Shown: piece by piece, positions 1 through 5,985 of the stretch
Layout of the letters: every line of letters starts with the position of its first letter
Numbering within the stretch: position 1 is the first letter of the stretch
Assembly (NCBI GenBank): GCA_031265725.1
Contig: JAISCH010000141.1
Location: 1 to 5,985, forward strand
Direction of reading: 5' to 3'
Length of the DNA stretch: 5,985 bases
DNA from: Propionibacteriaceae bacterium
GTDB taxonomy: Bacteria > Actinomycetota > Actinomycetes > Propionibacteriales > Propionibacteriaceae
Made by a program: the position numbers and the translations under genes
The notes under the pieces: model-generated
What the model saw: only the letters and a program-made list of their open reading frames with translations
Told to the model about the DNA's origin: nothing
The model's database searches: none

Positions 1-1
1 C

Positions 2-544
2 TCGTTGCACCCGCAACTGCGCATCGAGACCCAGCTCACCGACCACGTCCGGCATCATCTCAAGCTGAATCGCAAGGAGGCCAACGAGCGGGCGGCTGAG
101 CTGCTGGAACGAGTGGGCATCGAGAACCCGTTGAACGCGCTGAAGCGCTATCCGCACGAATTCTCCGGTGGGCAGCGGCAGCGTATCGCCATCGCCATCG
201 CGCTGGCCTGCAGCCCCAAATTGTTGATCGCCGACGAGGTGACGACCGCTTTAGATGTGACCATCCAAGCCGGAATCCTGCGTTTGATCCGTAGACTCGC
301 GGATGAATTGGGATTGGCGGTGCTCTTCATCTCCCATGACCTTGGCGTCATCAGCGCCTTGGCCGACACCGTCTCGGTGATGCAGCATGGGGTAGTGGTC
401 GAGAGCGGGGACCGGGAACTGGTCTTCACCAATCCGCAGCACGACTACACCAAAGCCCTGCTCGCCTCGCTTCCCGGTGCCAAGGGCGGTCTGGAGAAGC
501 GCGCGGATTTGTACCAGATGGATTTATCGAAGGATCTGGGATGA
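2..544 (+). CDS. Oligopeptide/dipeptide ABC transporter ATP-binding protein, OppD/DppD type (5'-truncated)
   Basis: This is the C-terminal part of an importer ATPase that would power uptake of peptides (or a related family 5 ligand) at the cytoplasmic face of the membrane. The frame is open from the left edge, so the true start, Walker A and Q-loop lie outside. The first visible residues, SLHPQLRI, match the stretch just after the Q-loop QDP in this family. Counting from the TTG codon at 5 as residue 1, the ABC signature FSGGQRQR is at 53-60, Walker B LLIADE at 73-78 with catalytic Glu78, and the H-loop is FISHD with His111. The C-terminal HDYTKALLASLPG (146-158) is typical of the OppD/OppF C-terminal extension. 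One oddity is Val79 where the family nearly always has Pro (ADEPTTALD). The stop overlaps the next start as ATGA, so the two are translationally coupled. The OppD rather than OppF assignment rests on gene order and the ALDVT motif; substrate is not determinable. Confidence 0.93.
   Translation, partial: SLHPQLRIETQLTDHVRHHLKLNRKEANERAAELLERVGIENPLNALKRYPHEFSGGQRQRIAIAIALACSPKLLIADEVTTALDVTIQAGILRLIRRLADELGLAVLFISHDLGVISALADTVSVMQHGVVVESGDRELVFTNPQHDYTKALLASLPGAKGGLEKRADLYQMDLSKDLG
530..534 (+). promoter_or_regulatory. Ribosome binding site for the OppF-type ATPase
   Basis: AAGGA lies 6 bases before the ATG at 541, inside the end of the upstream gene. It supports the ATG at 541 over the in-frame ATG at 553 (Met5). 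Confidence 0.6.
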
Positions 545-1395
545 GCGATTCGATGGCAGGAAAGACTGCGTTGCTGGAGGTAACAAGCGATACGACGGCA
601 GACCAGACGCCGTTGCTGCGGGTGACGGACTTGCGAGTGACCTATCCGGGGCATCCTCCGGTCGAGGCCGTCCGTTCGGTGGGGTTTGAATTGTTCCCCG
701 GTGAAGTGGTCGGCCTGGTCGGAGAGAGCGGCTGCGGCAAGTCCACTGTGGCCAAGGCCATCAGCGGGATGCTGCCGATCAGCGGCGGTTCGATCGATTT
801 CGACGGCAACGAGGTCAAAGCGCTGTCGATGAGCCGTCGTCCAGTGGAACAGACCCGCATCCAGATGGTGTTCCAAGACCCGACATCCTCGCTGAACCCC
901 CGGCGTACCATCGGCGCACAGCTAGCGGACGGGCTGCAAGTGGCCGAACGGCGGACGCCCGGTGTTCCGGGACGGCTGGACGTGCGGCAGTGGTTGGAGC
1001 GCGTCGGTTTGGCGGCGACGGACGCCCGGCGCTATCCGCGCAGTTTCTCCGGTGGGCAACGGCAGCGTATCGCTACCGCGCGGGCACTGGCCGCCGAGCC
1101 GAGCCTGCTCATTGCCGACGAGCCGATCTCGTCCCTGGACGCGTCCACTCAGGCGCGGGTGGCGGGCATCATGTGCAAACTGGCCGCCGAGCAGAACACC
1201 GCATTGCTGTTCATCAGCCACGACCTGTCCATCGTCCGGCTGATCGCTGACCGGCTGCTGGTGATGTATCGCGGCGAGATAGTGGAACGCGGCGTCACCG
1301 CTGAGGTCTGGAATGATCCAAAACACGATTACACCCGGAAATTGCTGGCCTCAATTCCAAAACCGGACGGCAAGGGAGTGCTCCCTGCCGGATAA
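541..1395 (+). CDS. Oligopeptide/dipeptide ABC transporter ATP-binding protein, OppF/DppF type
   Basis: This is the second ATPase of the importer, expected to pair with the OppD-type subunit and hydrolyse ATP at the inner face of the membrane permeases. The domain is complete in 284 residues: Walker A GESGCGKST (61-69), Q-loop VFQDPTSSLNP (110-120, Gln112), signature FSGGQRQR (169-176), Walker B LLIADEP (189-195, Glu194) and H-loop FISHD with His227. The C-terminal NDPKHDYTRKLLASIP (258-273) is the usual OppF-like tail. The first 24 or so residues precede the conserved LLRVTDLRVTY strand and look like a flexible extension, so a start at Met5 is possible. The length is a little below the roughly 310-330 residues common for this family. 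The gene overlaps the previous one by 4 bases, which fits one operon. All catalytic motifs are intact. OppF and DppF cannot be separated from sequence alone. Confidence 0.95.
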   Translation: MSDSMAGKTALLEVTSDTTADQTPLLRVTDLRVTYPGHPPVEAVRSVGFELFPGEVVGLVGESGCGKSTVAKAISGMLPISGGSIDFDGNEVKALSMSRRPVEQTRIQMVFQDPTSSLNPRRTIGAQLADGLQVAERRTPGVPGRLDVRQWLERVGLAATDARRYPRSFSGGQRQRIATARALAAEPSLLIADEPISSLDASTQARVAGIMCKLAAEQNTALLFISHDLSIVRLIADRLLVMYRGEIVERGVTAEVWNDPKHDYTRKLLASIPKPDGKGVLPAG

Positions 1396-1398
1396 ATC

Positions 1399-1428
1399 TT
1401 GGCATAAAGGCCAAATCAGCGGAATAAT
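1399..1428 (+). promoter_or_regulatory. Candidate sigma70-like promoter for the solute-binding lipoprotein
   Basis: A -35-like TTGGCA (1399-1404) and a -10-like AATAAT (1423-1428) are separated by 18 bases, each one mismatch from the TTGACA/TATAAT consensus. Transcription would begin near 1435 and give a leader of about 100 bases. A small inverted repeat, TTGGC-N6-GCCAA (1399-1414), covers the -35 box and could be an operator. This would let the binding protein be made in excess over the ATPases, as is usual for importers. The spacing and boxes are seen; promoter activity and the operator role are inferred. Confidence 0.45.
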
Positions 1429-1460
1429 GAGCCGCGAGAATAAGAGGTCGCGTCAATGGG

Positions 1461-1482
1461 TGGCTTGGCCTCTGAAAAGCCA
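1461..1482 (+). other. Small stem-loop in the leader of the binding-protein gene
   Basis: TGGCTT (1461-1466) pairs perfectly with AAGCCA (1477-1482) around a 10-base loop. A competing pairing exists between 1443-1449 and 1467-1473 (7 bp with one G-U). No T-run follows, so this is not a standard terminator. The two pairings are mutually exclusive, which is compatible with a regulatory leader but also with chance. Confidence 0.3.
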
Positions 1483-1525
1483 GCTACACCCATACCCAAC
1501 GACACCATCCGCAGCTACACCATAC
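1481..1525 (+). repeat. Direct repeat pair in the leader of the binding-protein gene
   Basis: CAGCTACACCCATAC (1481-1495) recurs as CAGCTACACCATAC (1512-1525), identical apart from one missing C. The copies start 31 bases apart, roughly three helical turns. The second copy abuts the ribosome binding site. It could be a protein-binding pair or a small local duplication; function is unknown. Confidence 0.6.
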
Positions 1526-1529
1526 GGAG
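1526..1529 (+). promoter_or_regulatory. Ribosome binding site of the solute-binding lipoprotein
   Basis: GGAG sits 6 bases before the ATG at 1536, in an A-rich context. It fixes that ATG as the start, and the N-terminal signal peptide read from there agrees. Confidence 0.8.
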
Positions 1530-1535
1530 TAAAAA

Positions 1536-3101
1536 ATGAAAAAACCGTTGCTCACCGCGACTGCCCTCACAATCGTCGGTCTGCTTACGCTGGCCGCCTG
1601 TGGCGGTCCAGCCCCTACGCCAGAAAATTCCACCACGCCCACCGAACCGGCTGCCCAGTCCATCGTCATCGACGCATCGTTTGACAACTTCACCACTGTC
1701 GATCCAGCCTGGGAACGTTCGTCCCTGGGTAATTTGAGCACAAAAGTGCTCTATGACACTCTGCTCACTTATTCCGGTAGCGATATGAGCAACACCGTGC
1801 CAAACCTGGCCACTATGGAGATTTCGGCAGACTATAAGACTTTCACTTTCAGGCTCACCGCCGGCCGGGTATTCTCCTCCGGAAATCCAGTCACCGCTGA
1901 CGATGTGGTTTTCTCGTTGACCAGAGTGCGCGAGGTTGGCAGCAATAACTCGCCTTATTTGGCTGAGGTGGAGATCGAGAAGGTTGACGAGAGCACAGTC
2001 AAGCTCACCACCAAGACACCCCGGGCTGATCTTCCAGCGATCATCGCTTCCCCACCTAATAGCATCGTGGAGAAGGCCGTGGTGGTGGCCAACGGCGGAA
2101 CTGCGGATAAAACGGACGATGCCGAGGCCGCGTTGAATGCCGCTTCCGCTGGCTCCGGCCCGTATATCTTGGAGAAAGCCGATTTCACTGCTGAAGTGGT
2201 GCTCACCCTGAATGAGAAGTACAACGGCGAGGAGAAGCCGGGCTATTCCCGGATCATCATTCGTAAATCCGACGCCTCCACCCAGAAGATGAGTCTGGAG
2301 GCCGGTGAGTCACAGATCGCTATGGACCTGTCCCCGACTGAGGCGGCCTCGCTTGACCCAGCCATGCTTTACTCGGCACCCACCGTCGCCACGGTCTATC
2401 TGATCACCAATCAGACCTTCTTCGGTGACAATGGGCTGAAGGGCCTGAAAGCCGCCATCAACTATCCGGCGATGGTCGAGCAGGCCGGCAGCGGCGTCTC
2501 GCAAGCCACCAGCATGATCCCGAAGCAATTCGCCGGGGCCGTGCCGGAAGCTGACGCGCCGAAGTACGACCTGGAGGCCGCGAAGCCGTTGGCAGCCGCC
2601 TTCGGCAAGACGATCAAGCTCTCCTACCTCTCCGACGCCAACATCTACGGCCTGCAGTTCACCTCGTTGGCGGAGAAGTTGCAAGCCCAGCTCCAGGAAG
2701 CTGGATTCCAGGTGGAATTGGCCCCGACGCCGGGAGCGGTCTTCTGGGACGAGTACTCCAGCGGCAAGCTGACCGCCGCTTTGGCCTACTGGATGCCGGA
2801 TTACCTCGATCCGACCGGCTACCTGGTCTTCGCGCCCAGCAACCAATTCGGTGAGAAGTTCGCCAACTGGCCGAAGTCCAGCCCCGAATTCGCCAAAGCG
2901 GTCACAACCGCCGCCGATGCCACTGACGCCGCCGCGCGGGCCGCCGCCTTCACTGAGTTCGGAAAGCTGAGCAACGCCGAGTCGCCCTTCGTGCCGATCC
3001 TCCAGCCCGCGATCAATATCGGTCACGCCGCAAGTGTCACCGGCCTAAGCTACAACGCCGCCTACACCATAGACCTGGCCGACCTGAAGCCCGCCGGGTA
3101 A
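1536..3101 (+). CDS. ABC transporter substrate-binding lipoprotein, family 5 (peptide/nickel type)
   Basis: This is the extracytoplasmic receptor that binds the ligand and delivers it to the importer's permeases, anchored to the outer face of the membrane by lipid. The N-terminus MKKPLLT, a hydrophobic stretch (5-19) and lipobox LAAC place the lipidated cysteine at residue 22. A Pro/Thr-rich linker (about 24-40) follows. The SBP_bac_5 hallmark is present as FRLTAGRVFSSGNPVTADDV (105-123, abbreviated here) with VFSLTRV (125-131), followed by SGPYILEKADF (207-217) and the C-terminal lobe segment AYWMPDYLDP (417-426). The 521-residue length is normal for the family. It lies 140 bases after the OppF-type gene with its own promoter candidate and ends just before a strong terminator. 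A binding protein placed last, after the ATPases, is less usual than one at the front. The ligand is probably a peptide, but family 5 also binds nickel, sugars and other compounds, so this is not settled. Confidence 0.93.
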   Translation: MKKPLLTATALTIVGLLTLAACGGPAPTPENSTTPTEPAAQSIVIDASFDNFTTVDPAWERSSLGNLSTKVLYDTLLTYSGSDMSNTVPNLATMEISADYKTFTFRLTAGRVFSSGNPVTADDVVFSLTRVREVGSNNSPYLAEVEIEKVDESTVKLTTKTPRADLPAIIASPPNSIVEKAVVVANGGTADKTDDAEAALNAASAGSGPYILEKADFTAEVVLTLNEKYNGEEKPGYSRIIIRKSDASTQKMSLEAGESQIAMDLSPTEAASLDPAMLYSAPTVATVYLITNQTFFGDNGLKGLKAAINYPAMVEQAGSGVSQATSMIPKQFAGAVPEADAPKYDLEAAKPLAAAFGKTIKLSYLSDANIYGLQFTSLAEKLQAQLQEAGFQVELAPTPGAVFWDEYSSGKLTAALAYWMPDYLDPTGYLVFAPSNQFGEKFANWPKSSPEFAKAVTTAADATDAAARAAAFTEFGKLSNAESPFVPILQPAINIGHAASVTGLSYNAAYTIDLADLKPAG

Positions 3102-3112
3102 GCAGTAGCTAC

Positions 3113-3147
3113 AGGAGGGGGTTGCCTGATAAAGGCAGCCCCCTTCT
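3113..3147 (+). terminator. Intrinsic terminator of the peptide importer unit
   Basis: Bases 3113-3127 pair with 3133-3147 in a 15-bp stem that includes two G-U pairs, with a five-base GATAA loop. The core is GGGGG/CCCCC plus TGCCT/AGGCA. It begins 12 bases after the binding-protein stop. The T-tract is weak (TTCTT at the 3' edge), which is common in GC-rich genomes. Confidence 0.85.
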
Positions 3148-3321
3148 TAGCTCTGCTCGTTCGACCAGCTTGCATTCAATAACGTCAAGTTCTTGGTTTC
3201 CGACGATGGCAGCCCCTTCACACTCCGCCCGCACTGGCTAGGAGGTCGCCGTCAATAGGTTGCAAGGCAAACTACCTATGGGCGCGACCGTTAAGTTGGA
3301 GCCAGGTGTCCGCTAGTGCGT
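3148..3321. other. Intergenic spacer between converging genes, no supported gene
   Basis: The frame from 3151 to 3258 is open on the + strand for 35 codons before a TAG, but it follows a stop directly and has no ATG or GTG; only an internal TTG at 3193 could start it. The strings TTAAGTTGGAG (3291-3301) and GGTGTCCGCTA (3305-3315) faintly recall ends of IS3-type elements, without a matching partner copy in the window. The long stem-loop at 3244-3289 is listed separately. I see no tRNA or other RNA gene. Confidence 0.5.
3244..3289 (-). terminator. Imperfect long stem-loop, possible terminator of the leftward genes
   Basis: GGTCGC (3244-3249) pairs with GCGACC (3284-3289). Inside it, ATAGGT (3255-3260) pairs with ACCTAT (3274-3279), and TGC/GCA (3261-3263 with 3267-3269) can extend the stem. 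On the - strand it starts 32 bases after the lipoprotein stop, a suitable place for a terminator. There is no T-run on that strand, so it might instead be a structured element of other function. Confidence 0.35.
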
Positions 3322-4470
3322 TCAGGCTAGGCCATCCACGAAGGCGCGCATCTTGTCCAGTGCTTTGCGGTTCGCGTCCACAAAGCTCTGCTCCCATTTG
3401 CGCTGGATTTCGGTGAACCTGTGCAAATAATCCGTTTCGGTACGGCAGTCGAAATCTAGCAGCGCTAGCTCTCGTTCCGTTGCTGAACCGATCAAGCGGC
3501 TCTGCTCGTCAGGAGTCGCATTGGGGTCGTCGGTGATTATGCCCACCTTCCCGGACGGATCAGTGCGGATCGCCAGCATATAGGCCTGAACTGGCCCATC
3601 CCAAAGTCTGCCTTCTTCGAGGTTGTCAATCGGGAAATCCTTACCAGCCATGCAGGTACGCCACTCCCGATTGAGCTTGATCATCGGCTTTTCTCCGAAA
3701 ACAATGCCGCCTCTGTCCCGTACCGTCATCTCAGAAACGATGTCGCCGTGTTGCTCCAAGATATTGTGCTCAACGTGAGTATCACCTGGATCGGGAAAAT
3801 CCCGTTCCATCTGTCCGAAACAGCCACCGGTTTCCTCGGGTTGGCTATACGGGTCGTAATCTGGCGCAGTACGATCCACCCCCACATTAGCGATTGAATA
3901 GGCGCTCTTCTCCTTAGCGCTCAAAGAATCGATGTACTCCTGGTTCTTATCGGTAACCACTGGCTCCGCAACCTTTTTTCGTTGCACACCGTATCCAACA
4001 GCTTGGACTTCCGCGCGCGTCGCCGGAAGTCTCGGGATAAACAAAGAATCCCGGCTCCGATAATAATCAGCGTCATCCGGTGACTCATCCGCACTAGCGC
4101 TATTCTGCCTATCATTCGGAAAATATAAGAAGCCCTTGCGCTTCATACAGTTTGCCAACGAGGCTTCGCGCGCTAGCTGCCATTCAACGATCTCTGCATC
4201 GCTCACAAGCGCGTCATTGAATTCCTCACCCCGGCGTACCGCATCCCAATACGGCACCATCGGAAAATCATCAGGAACATCAGTATGCGTCGAAGCGTAA
4301 ACCACCGCGTTGCCGCCAGGCGTACCCGAAAAATCCACCACCGACACTGGAGGCTCCGACTCTGCTGGCAGCGGCTCGCTACGCCCAGCATCAGCCTGAC
4401 ACCCACCAAGCAACAACGACACAACCCCAACCAGCGCCGTCACCGTCAACCCATACTTACCCTGCCCCAT
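3322..4470 (-). CDS. Hypothetical lipoprotein with paired cysteine motifs
   Basis: I do not recognise a named family with confidence. The 382-residue product starts with a lipoprotein signal: a short basic region, a hydrophobic stretch (8-21) and lipobox LLGGC, giving a lipidated Cys24. An acidic, Pro-rich linker (about 30-45) follows, so the mature protein should sit on the outer membrane face. Four further cysteines remain: Cys108 in LANCMKRKGF, Cys217 in GGCFGQ, Cys273 in WRTCMAGKDF and Cys342 in DFDCRTETDY. The repeated 'CM-x2-K-x-F'-like contexts at 108 and 273 suggest two related halves, and the even number allows two disulphides; both points are inference. Similar cysteine-spaced lipoproteins of unknown role are, from general knowledge, common in Actinobacteria. 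The ATG at 4468-4470 is the only reasonable start; no good ribosome binding site precedes it. By eye it is less GC-rich than the transporter genes, possibly a sign of different origin. Confidence 0.85.
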   Translation of the reverse strand: MGQGKYGLTVTALVGVVSLLLGGCQADAGRSEPLPAESEPPVSVVDFSGTPGGNAVVYASTHTDVPDDFPMVPYWDAVRRGEEFNDALVSDAEIVEWQLAREASLANCMKRKGFLYFPNDRQNSASADESPDDADYYRSRDSLFIPRLPATRAEVQAVGYGVQRKKVAEPVVTDKNQEYIDSLSAKEKSAYSIANVGVDRTAPDYDPYSQPEETGGCFGQMERDFPDPGDTHVEHNILEQHGDIVSEMTVRDRGGIVFGEKPMIKLNREWRTCMAGKDFPIDNLEEGRLWDGPVQAYMLAIRTDPSGKVGIITDDPNATPDEQSRLIGSATERELALLDFDCRTETDYLHRFTEIQRKWEQSFVDANRKALDKMRAFVDGLA

Positions 4471-4477
4471 ACGCCCA

Positions 4478-4505
4478 CTCTTACCGAATTAGCCCAATAG
4501 GTCAA
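4478..4505 (-). promoter_or_regulatory. Weak promoter candidate for the lipoprotein, possibly leaderless
   Basis: On the - strand TTGACC (4505-4500) and TAAGAG (4483-4478) are 16 bases apart. The -35 is close to consensus, the -10 is poor (3 of 6). Its placement, ending 7 bases before the ATG, would put transcription start at or next to the start codon. That fits the lack of a ribosome binding site and the leaderless genes known in Actinobacteria. This is tentative. Confidence 0.25.
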
Positions 4506-4543
4506 GGTTTTCCCGTCCCCCGTTTCTCCACGCACCCCCCATT

Positions 4544-4584
4544 CTGACCTGACTTTTGGGTTTGCTTTGAGTGGCAACGGTCAG
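4544..4584 (-). other. Inverted repeat after the AlbA_2/ATPase-like gene
   Basis: CTGACC (4544-4549) and GGTCAG (4579-4584) are perfect 6-base arms around a 29-base loop, starting 10 bases after the upstream gene's stop on the - strand. The long loop and the absence of a following T-run argue against a standard terminator; it could be an operator half-site pair or chance. Confidence 0.2.
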
Positions 4585-4594
4585 CGGGTCTGGT

Positions 4595-5985
4595 TTAGCG
4601 GAGACGGAAATGGTCTCGGCGGTCGCCGCTGGTGCGGAAACGGGTCACGAGGCCGGATCGGGTCAACTCGCCCAATGCATACCTGATCTGTCGTTCGCTC
4701 AGAGTTGTGGTCGCCATAAGCTCAGGCACGGTCCCAACTCCAGCGCGAATCGCCTCCAGCAAAGCCTCGCCGTTCACTGTTGCTGTGCCGGATTCGGGAG
4801 GATGTGTTATGACTCTCGGCGGTTCGTTTCTCGCCACCTGAATTCGGGCTGTGAATCGAATGCCGTTGTCATAGAAGATTGGCGGTGCCATACCCGCCTC
4901 TTGCAGGGCTGACAGGGTCCGTGGAATGCCGCTGCCCAACCGTTCTATAATCCTCATCCCGTCTGTGGTCCGGGACACAAGTAACAGCCCTGCCAAATGG
5001 GGATTCCGCAAATGCGAAGTCGTCTTGCCCAGGGCTTCGACACGGATGCCGAACAACCCCCCGACACTGGAAATTATGAACTGGCCAGGTTCCAAAATCA
5101 GACTGACCGGCGAAGCCACATAAGAGCCAAGATCGCGGTGAACCAACGCATTCGCTATCAACTCTCGAACGGCACGAGGCGGATAGGTGGGAATGTCTTG
5201 ACGGTGGCCACCATCCCGGTCGACGATTCCCGTCAAAGTGGACCTGGCCACCCAACTAACAGCTTCATCAAGAATCACCCCGATCCGGCCAACGAACTCG
5301 CGGCTGTCCAGCAGGCGTGACGCGGCCGCGTTGGACGGCCCGCTCCACAAACTTGCCTGCACGCTACTCATCGGCAAGAAACTCTGCGGATACCGGCCAA
5401 AAGCGAGCAGGCCAGCCACTGTCGGCTCCCCATTCGGCGTGGTCACATGGGCGTGGGTAAGAATGTCAGTATCAGTCCAACCCGCGAAGACCGGCGAATT
5501 TGACCGCCGCTCGGCCATGAACTGAGCCAGAGAATCACGGTCTAAATCATCGAGCGTGGCCCCGGTAACTGCTCGCAACTCAGACTCGGGTTGGCTACGG
5601 GCAGCCAGAAAAACCTGCCGCTCCATGTCGGACAGCGGGTATGTGCCGTCGTACTGACGCAGATAAGCCAGGCCAGAATGAGTCACACTGACCGGTTTGT
5701 CACTGGACTCGGCCTCCTTGACCTGAACGACGACGAGAGTCGTACCCTCGAAAGTTACAGTCCCACAAGACACCTGGACAGGGGGAGACAGAGCACTGCG
5801 GGCGATGTGCGTCACGGATTGCTGGGCCTTCTTCACATCGTAGACGCCCGTGGCAGCGAAGCTGGCAGCCTCGTCCAGACCCAAAATGAGCGCGCCCCCA
5901 CCCGGCCGGTTGGCGAACGCCGACAACAACGGCGCAAGATCATCAGGAAGTCCCCCCAATGCCCTCTTGACCTCAACAGCCTCAG
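4595..5985 (-). CDS. AlbA_2 (Schlafen-like)/GHKL ATP-binding domain protein with C-terminal winged helix (5'-truncated)
   Basis: This belongs with the COG2865-type predicted regulators. The frame stays open through the right edge. The TTG at 5959 is therefore not a credible start: the eight codons before it, EAVEVKRA, continue the AlbA_2 domain, which normally begins with a 'VEFK'-like strand. Numbering from that TTG, the AlbA_2 core continues as LLSAFANRPGGGALILGLDE (11-30). An HATPase_c_4 region follows, with N-box RELIANALVHRD (265-276; Glu266, Asn270) and a glycine-rich RLGSGIPRT (340-348). The C-terminal part (about 395-454) is a winged-helix-like segment containing LSERQIRYALGELTRSGLV (420-438), fitting DNA binding. 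In this family the AlbA_2 part has been proposed to bind nucleic acid and the protein to act as a regulator; the target is unknown. Both downstream and ATPase motifs look intact. It may be part of an accessory or defence-like locus, but nothing in the window proves that. Confidence 0.88.
   Translation of the reverse strand, partial: EAVEVKRALGGLPDDLAPLLSAFANRPGGGALILGLDEAASFAATGVYDVKKAQQSVTHIARSALSPPVQVSCGTVTFEGTTLVVVQVKEAESSDKPVSVTHSGLAYLRQYDGTYPLSDMERQVFLAARSQPESELRAVTGATLDDLDRDSLAQFMAERRSNSPVFAGWTDTDILTHAHVTTPNGEPTVAGLLAFGRYPQSFLPMSSVQASLWSGPSNAAASRLLDSREFVGRIGVILDEAVSWVARSTLTGIVDRDGGHRQDIPTYPPRAVRELIANALVHRDLGSYVASPVSLILEPGQFIISSVGGLFGIRVEALGKTTSHLRNPHLAGLLLVSRTTDGMRIIERLGSGIPRTLSALQEAGMAPPIFYDNGIRFTARIQVARNEPPRVITHPPESGTATVNGEALLEAIRAGVGTVPELMATTTLSERQIRYALGELTRSGLVTRFRTSGDRRDHFRLR

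Noticed and set aside
148..876. Long antisense and alternate-frame open reading frames over the ATPase genes
   Set aside because: They overlap conserved ABC motifs on the + strand, show no domain pattern of their own and are expected shadows of GC-rich coding sequence.
1396..1482. Terminator between the OppF-type gene and the binding-protein gene
   Set aside because: The small hairpins here have 5-7 bp stems and no T-run downstream, so readthrough from oppDF remains possible.
2310..3026. 238-codon open frame on the - strand inside the binding-protein gene
   Set aside because: It is rich in Gly, Arg, Glu and Leu in the way typical of antisense frames, has no supporting ribosome binding site and lies fully within a well-supported gene.
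3151..3258. 35-codon + strand frame as a small protein gene
   Set aside because: It has no ATG or GTG start and no ribosome binding site, and it directly follows a stop codon and the terminator; kept only as a possible gene remnant.
4511..4540. G-rich runs on the - strand (complement of CCC, CCCCC, CCCCCC) as a possible G-quadruplex
   Set aside because: Only three G-tracts of suitable length lie close together; the fourth is far away, so a stable quadruplex is not supported.
4571..4912. 113-codon + strand frame starting in the spacer after the lipoprotein
   Set aside because: Most of it is antisense to the winged-helix part of the AlbA_2/ATPase gene, with no recognisable motif.

Overview
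The window looks like chromosomal DNA from a moderately high-GC Gram-positive bacterium, most likely an actinobacterium. The reasons are GC-rich coding sequence, two lipoproteins with lipoboxes, a cysteine-paired lipoprotein of the kind common in Actinobacteria, and a possible leaderless start. I cannot name a genus from sequence alone.

Left half (1-3147, + strand): the end of an oligopeptide/dipeptide-type ABC importer locus. A 5'-truncated OppD/DppD-type ATPase overlaps by 4 bases with a complete OppF/DppF-type ATPase. A 140-base spacer follows, carrying a good sigma70-like promoter candidate, small inverted repeats and a direct repeat. Next is a complete family 5 solute-binding lipoprotein, closed by a strong 15-bp terminator hairpin. 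The two permease genes are not in the window and presumably lie upstream of position 1. Together these proteins would capture a peptide (or a similar family 5 ligand) outside the membrane and drive its import with a heterodimeric ATPase.

Middle spacer (3102-3321): between two converging units. It holds the terminator, an imperfect long stem-loop and a short open frame without a convincing start. No gene could be supported here.

Right half (3322-5985, - strand): two genes read leftwards. The upstream one, truncated by the right edge, is a COG2865-type protein: a Schlafen/AlbA_2-like N-terminus, a GHKL-type (HATPase_c_4) ATP-binding domain and a C-terminal winged helix. After a 124-base gap comes a 382-residue lipoprotein of unknown function with four mature cysteines besides the lipidated one, two of them in repeated 'CM-x-x-K/G-x-F'-like contexts. 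Whether the two genes work together is open; the gap and a weak promoter candidate suggest the lipoprotein may be transcribed on its own.

I see no CRISPR array, tRNA, rRNA or intact mobile element. The most interesting items are the lipoprotein/AlbA_2-ATPase neighbourhood, the regulated-looking leader of the binding protein, and a Pro-to-Val change beside Walker B in the OppD-type ATPase. None of these alone demonstrates a new system.
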